Positions 22,587-23,195 of a stretch of DNA of 23,195 bases are shown here, in pieces. Position 1 is the stretch's first letter. Each line of letters opens with the position of its first letter. Source of the stretch: a virus; IMG/VR virus record IMGVR_UViG_3300028837_000216, positions 1 through 23,195 of that record. One strand, 5' to 3'. The position numbers and the translations under genes are program-made. The notes under the pieces are model-generated. The model searched no databases, had not been told where the DNA came from, and was given only the letters and a program-made list of their open reading frames with translations.

Positions 22587-22955
22587 TTAATGCCCGACCA
22601 TAGTTTTCATACGCTTGTCATTAATATGTTCAAAATCAGCATTAGGTATCTTGTCAAGTAGTTCCATAGCTTCTTCCCATAATGGGAACATTCTATTATT
22701 ATTTACTCTATATACTCCTAACACTTGGTTCATCACCAACAATGAGTCCATCCTAATTAACGCACGCTTCACGTCATTCTCCACTAGATAATCTAGTAAT
22801 CTAATCAGCGCCCAATACTCCGCTTGATTATTTGTACCCTCTACAAATTGAAATGTCTCTTCGATAATGCCACTCCCCATACCAATTATCTTAAATGAGC
22901 CGTAACATTGTCCAGGGTTTGGCTTTGCACCACCATCACAATAGCATATAATCAT
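22587..22955 (-). CDS. RNase HI-like protein with atypical C-terminus
   Basis: The 122-residue protein shows the RNase HI pattern. YCDGGAKPNPG has D7, the TNNQAEYWAL motif has E46, and IRMDSLLVMNQV has D70. The fourth acidic residue expected near the C-terminal (N..cD.LA) part is not evident. In the local reading INDKRM the position aligned with E. coli D134 is Met116. This would affect two-metal catalysis. RNase HI cuts RNA in RNA/DNA hybrids and would fit primer removal during phage replication. GGAG precedes the ATG at 22955. The gene overlaps the upstream gene as ATGA. Length is about 20-30 residues below many full RNase HI proteins. Confidence 0.78.
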   Translation of the reverse strand: MIICYCDGGAKPNPGQCYGSFKIIGMGSGIIEETFQFVEGTNNQAEYWALIRLLDYLVENDVKRALIRMDSLLVMNQVLGVYRVNNNRMFPLWEEAMELLDKIPNADFEHINDKRMKTMVGH

Positions 22956-23195
22956 TTATTATTCTCCAATGCTGTTTCTAGATAAGCAAAGAAATTATCT
23001 GGCTTCCATACTTTACCTTTAAACTTATTCCTCATATACATGACAATATCATTAACTTGTTTTAAGCTATAAGTTTCTTCTAGAATATCTAAGGTTGTAG
23101 CAAGACGAAAGTTTAATTTTCCAGCAACCATAGTATCCCAGTATTCTCTGTAATTTGTTTTATTGTTAATGTTCGATTCTGCTATCAGTCTATTG
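22952..23195 (-). CDS. Unrecognised protein, C-terminal part only
   Basis: The frame is open to the right edge and gives about 80 C-terminal residues before the TGA at 22952. It is helical and moderately charged, with YREYWDTMVAGKLNFRLA, then LDILEETYSLKQVNDIV and KVWKPDNFFAYLETALENN. No catalytic motif is visible. Because it overlaps the RNase H start as ATGA, it probably belongs to the same replication-side transcription unit, but its function is not known. Confidence 0.65.
   Translation of the reverse strand, partial: NRLIAESNINNKTNYREYWDTMVAGKLNFRLATTLDILEETYSLKQVNDIVMYMRNKFKGKVWKPDNFFAYLETALENNK

Noticed and set aside
1-23195. tRNA genes, CRISPR array, integrase, att site or replication origin
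   Set aside because: Reading both strands gave no tRNA-like clover, regular repeat-spacer array, recombinase motif, flanking att repeat or iteron cluster strong enough to call.

Overview
The window is part of a tailed double-stranded DNA phage (Caudoviricetes) or prophage. It carries an HK97-type packaging and head module, almost no non-coding DNA, and every credible gene lies on the minus strand, so transcription runs from high to low coordinates. Genes are tightly packed, with many ATGA or short overlaps and purine-rich Shine-Dalgarno sites (GGAGG, AGGAG). The DNA is generally AT-rich, except for one clearly GC-richer spike gene. I see no integrase, tRNA, rRNA, CRISPR array or host gene. 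The host cannot be named from the sequence; the RBS style indicates a bacterium.

Read in the direction of transcription, the right end (about 23195 to 21570) holds the edge of a possible replication/regulation region. It contains a partial unknown protein, an RNase HI-like protein, a 28-residue membrane peptide and a run of very small proteins, two of them with zinc-binding cysteine motifs. Next comes the packaging and head module (21551 to 15176): a probable small terminase subunit with a C-terminal zinc ribbon, large terminase, portal, a prohead protease joined to a coiled-coil scaffold, a probable decoration protein and the major capsid protein. A strong 12-bp hairpin follows the capsid gene.

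From 15098 to 6736 lie virion and connector-type genes. Most are unrecognised. They include two large beta-rich proteins (551 and 833 residues), a YkgJ-like cysteine-cluster protein, a coiled-coil protein, a protein with a duplicated VWDE module, a protein built of about ten decapeptide repeats, and a two-domain connector-like protein. An AT-rich free-standing HNH endonuclease gene sits inside this series. No tape measure or tail tube gene can be recognised.

The left end (6733 to 1) is the most unusual part. A right-handed beta-helix spike, apparently a short phage-type N-terminus joined to a GC-rich bacterial-type helix, is followed by six overlapping genes for sugar chemistry: three short-chain dehydrogenase/reductase (SDR) sugar-nucleotide enzymes, two glycosyltransferase-like proteins and a SAM methyltransferase cut by the window edge. 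My inference is that this operon makes, transfers and possibly methylates an unusual sugar. The sugar could modify the virion, most simply the spike or capsid, or the host surface. A 24-bp sequence recurs at two gene junctions (before small terminase and before the protease), and its 10-bp core recurs a third time before the HNH gene, which suggests a phage-specific control or RNA-processing site.
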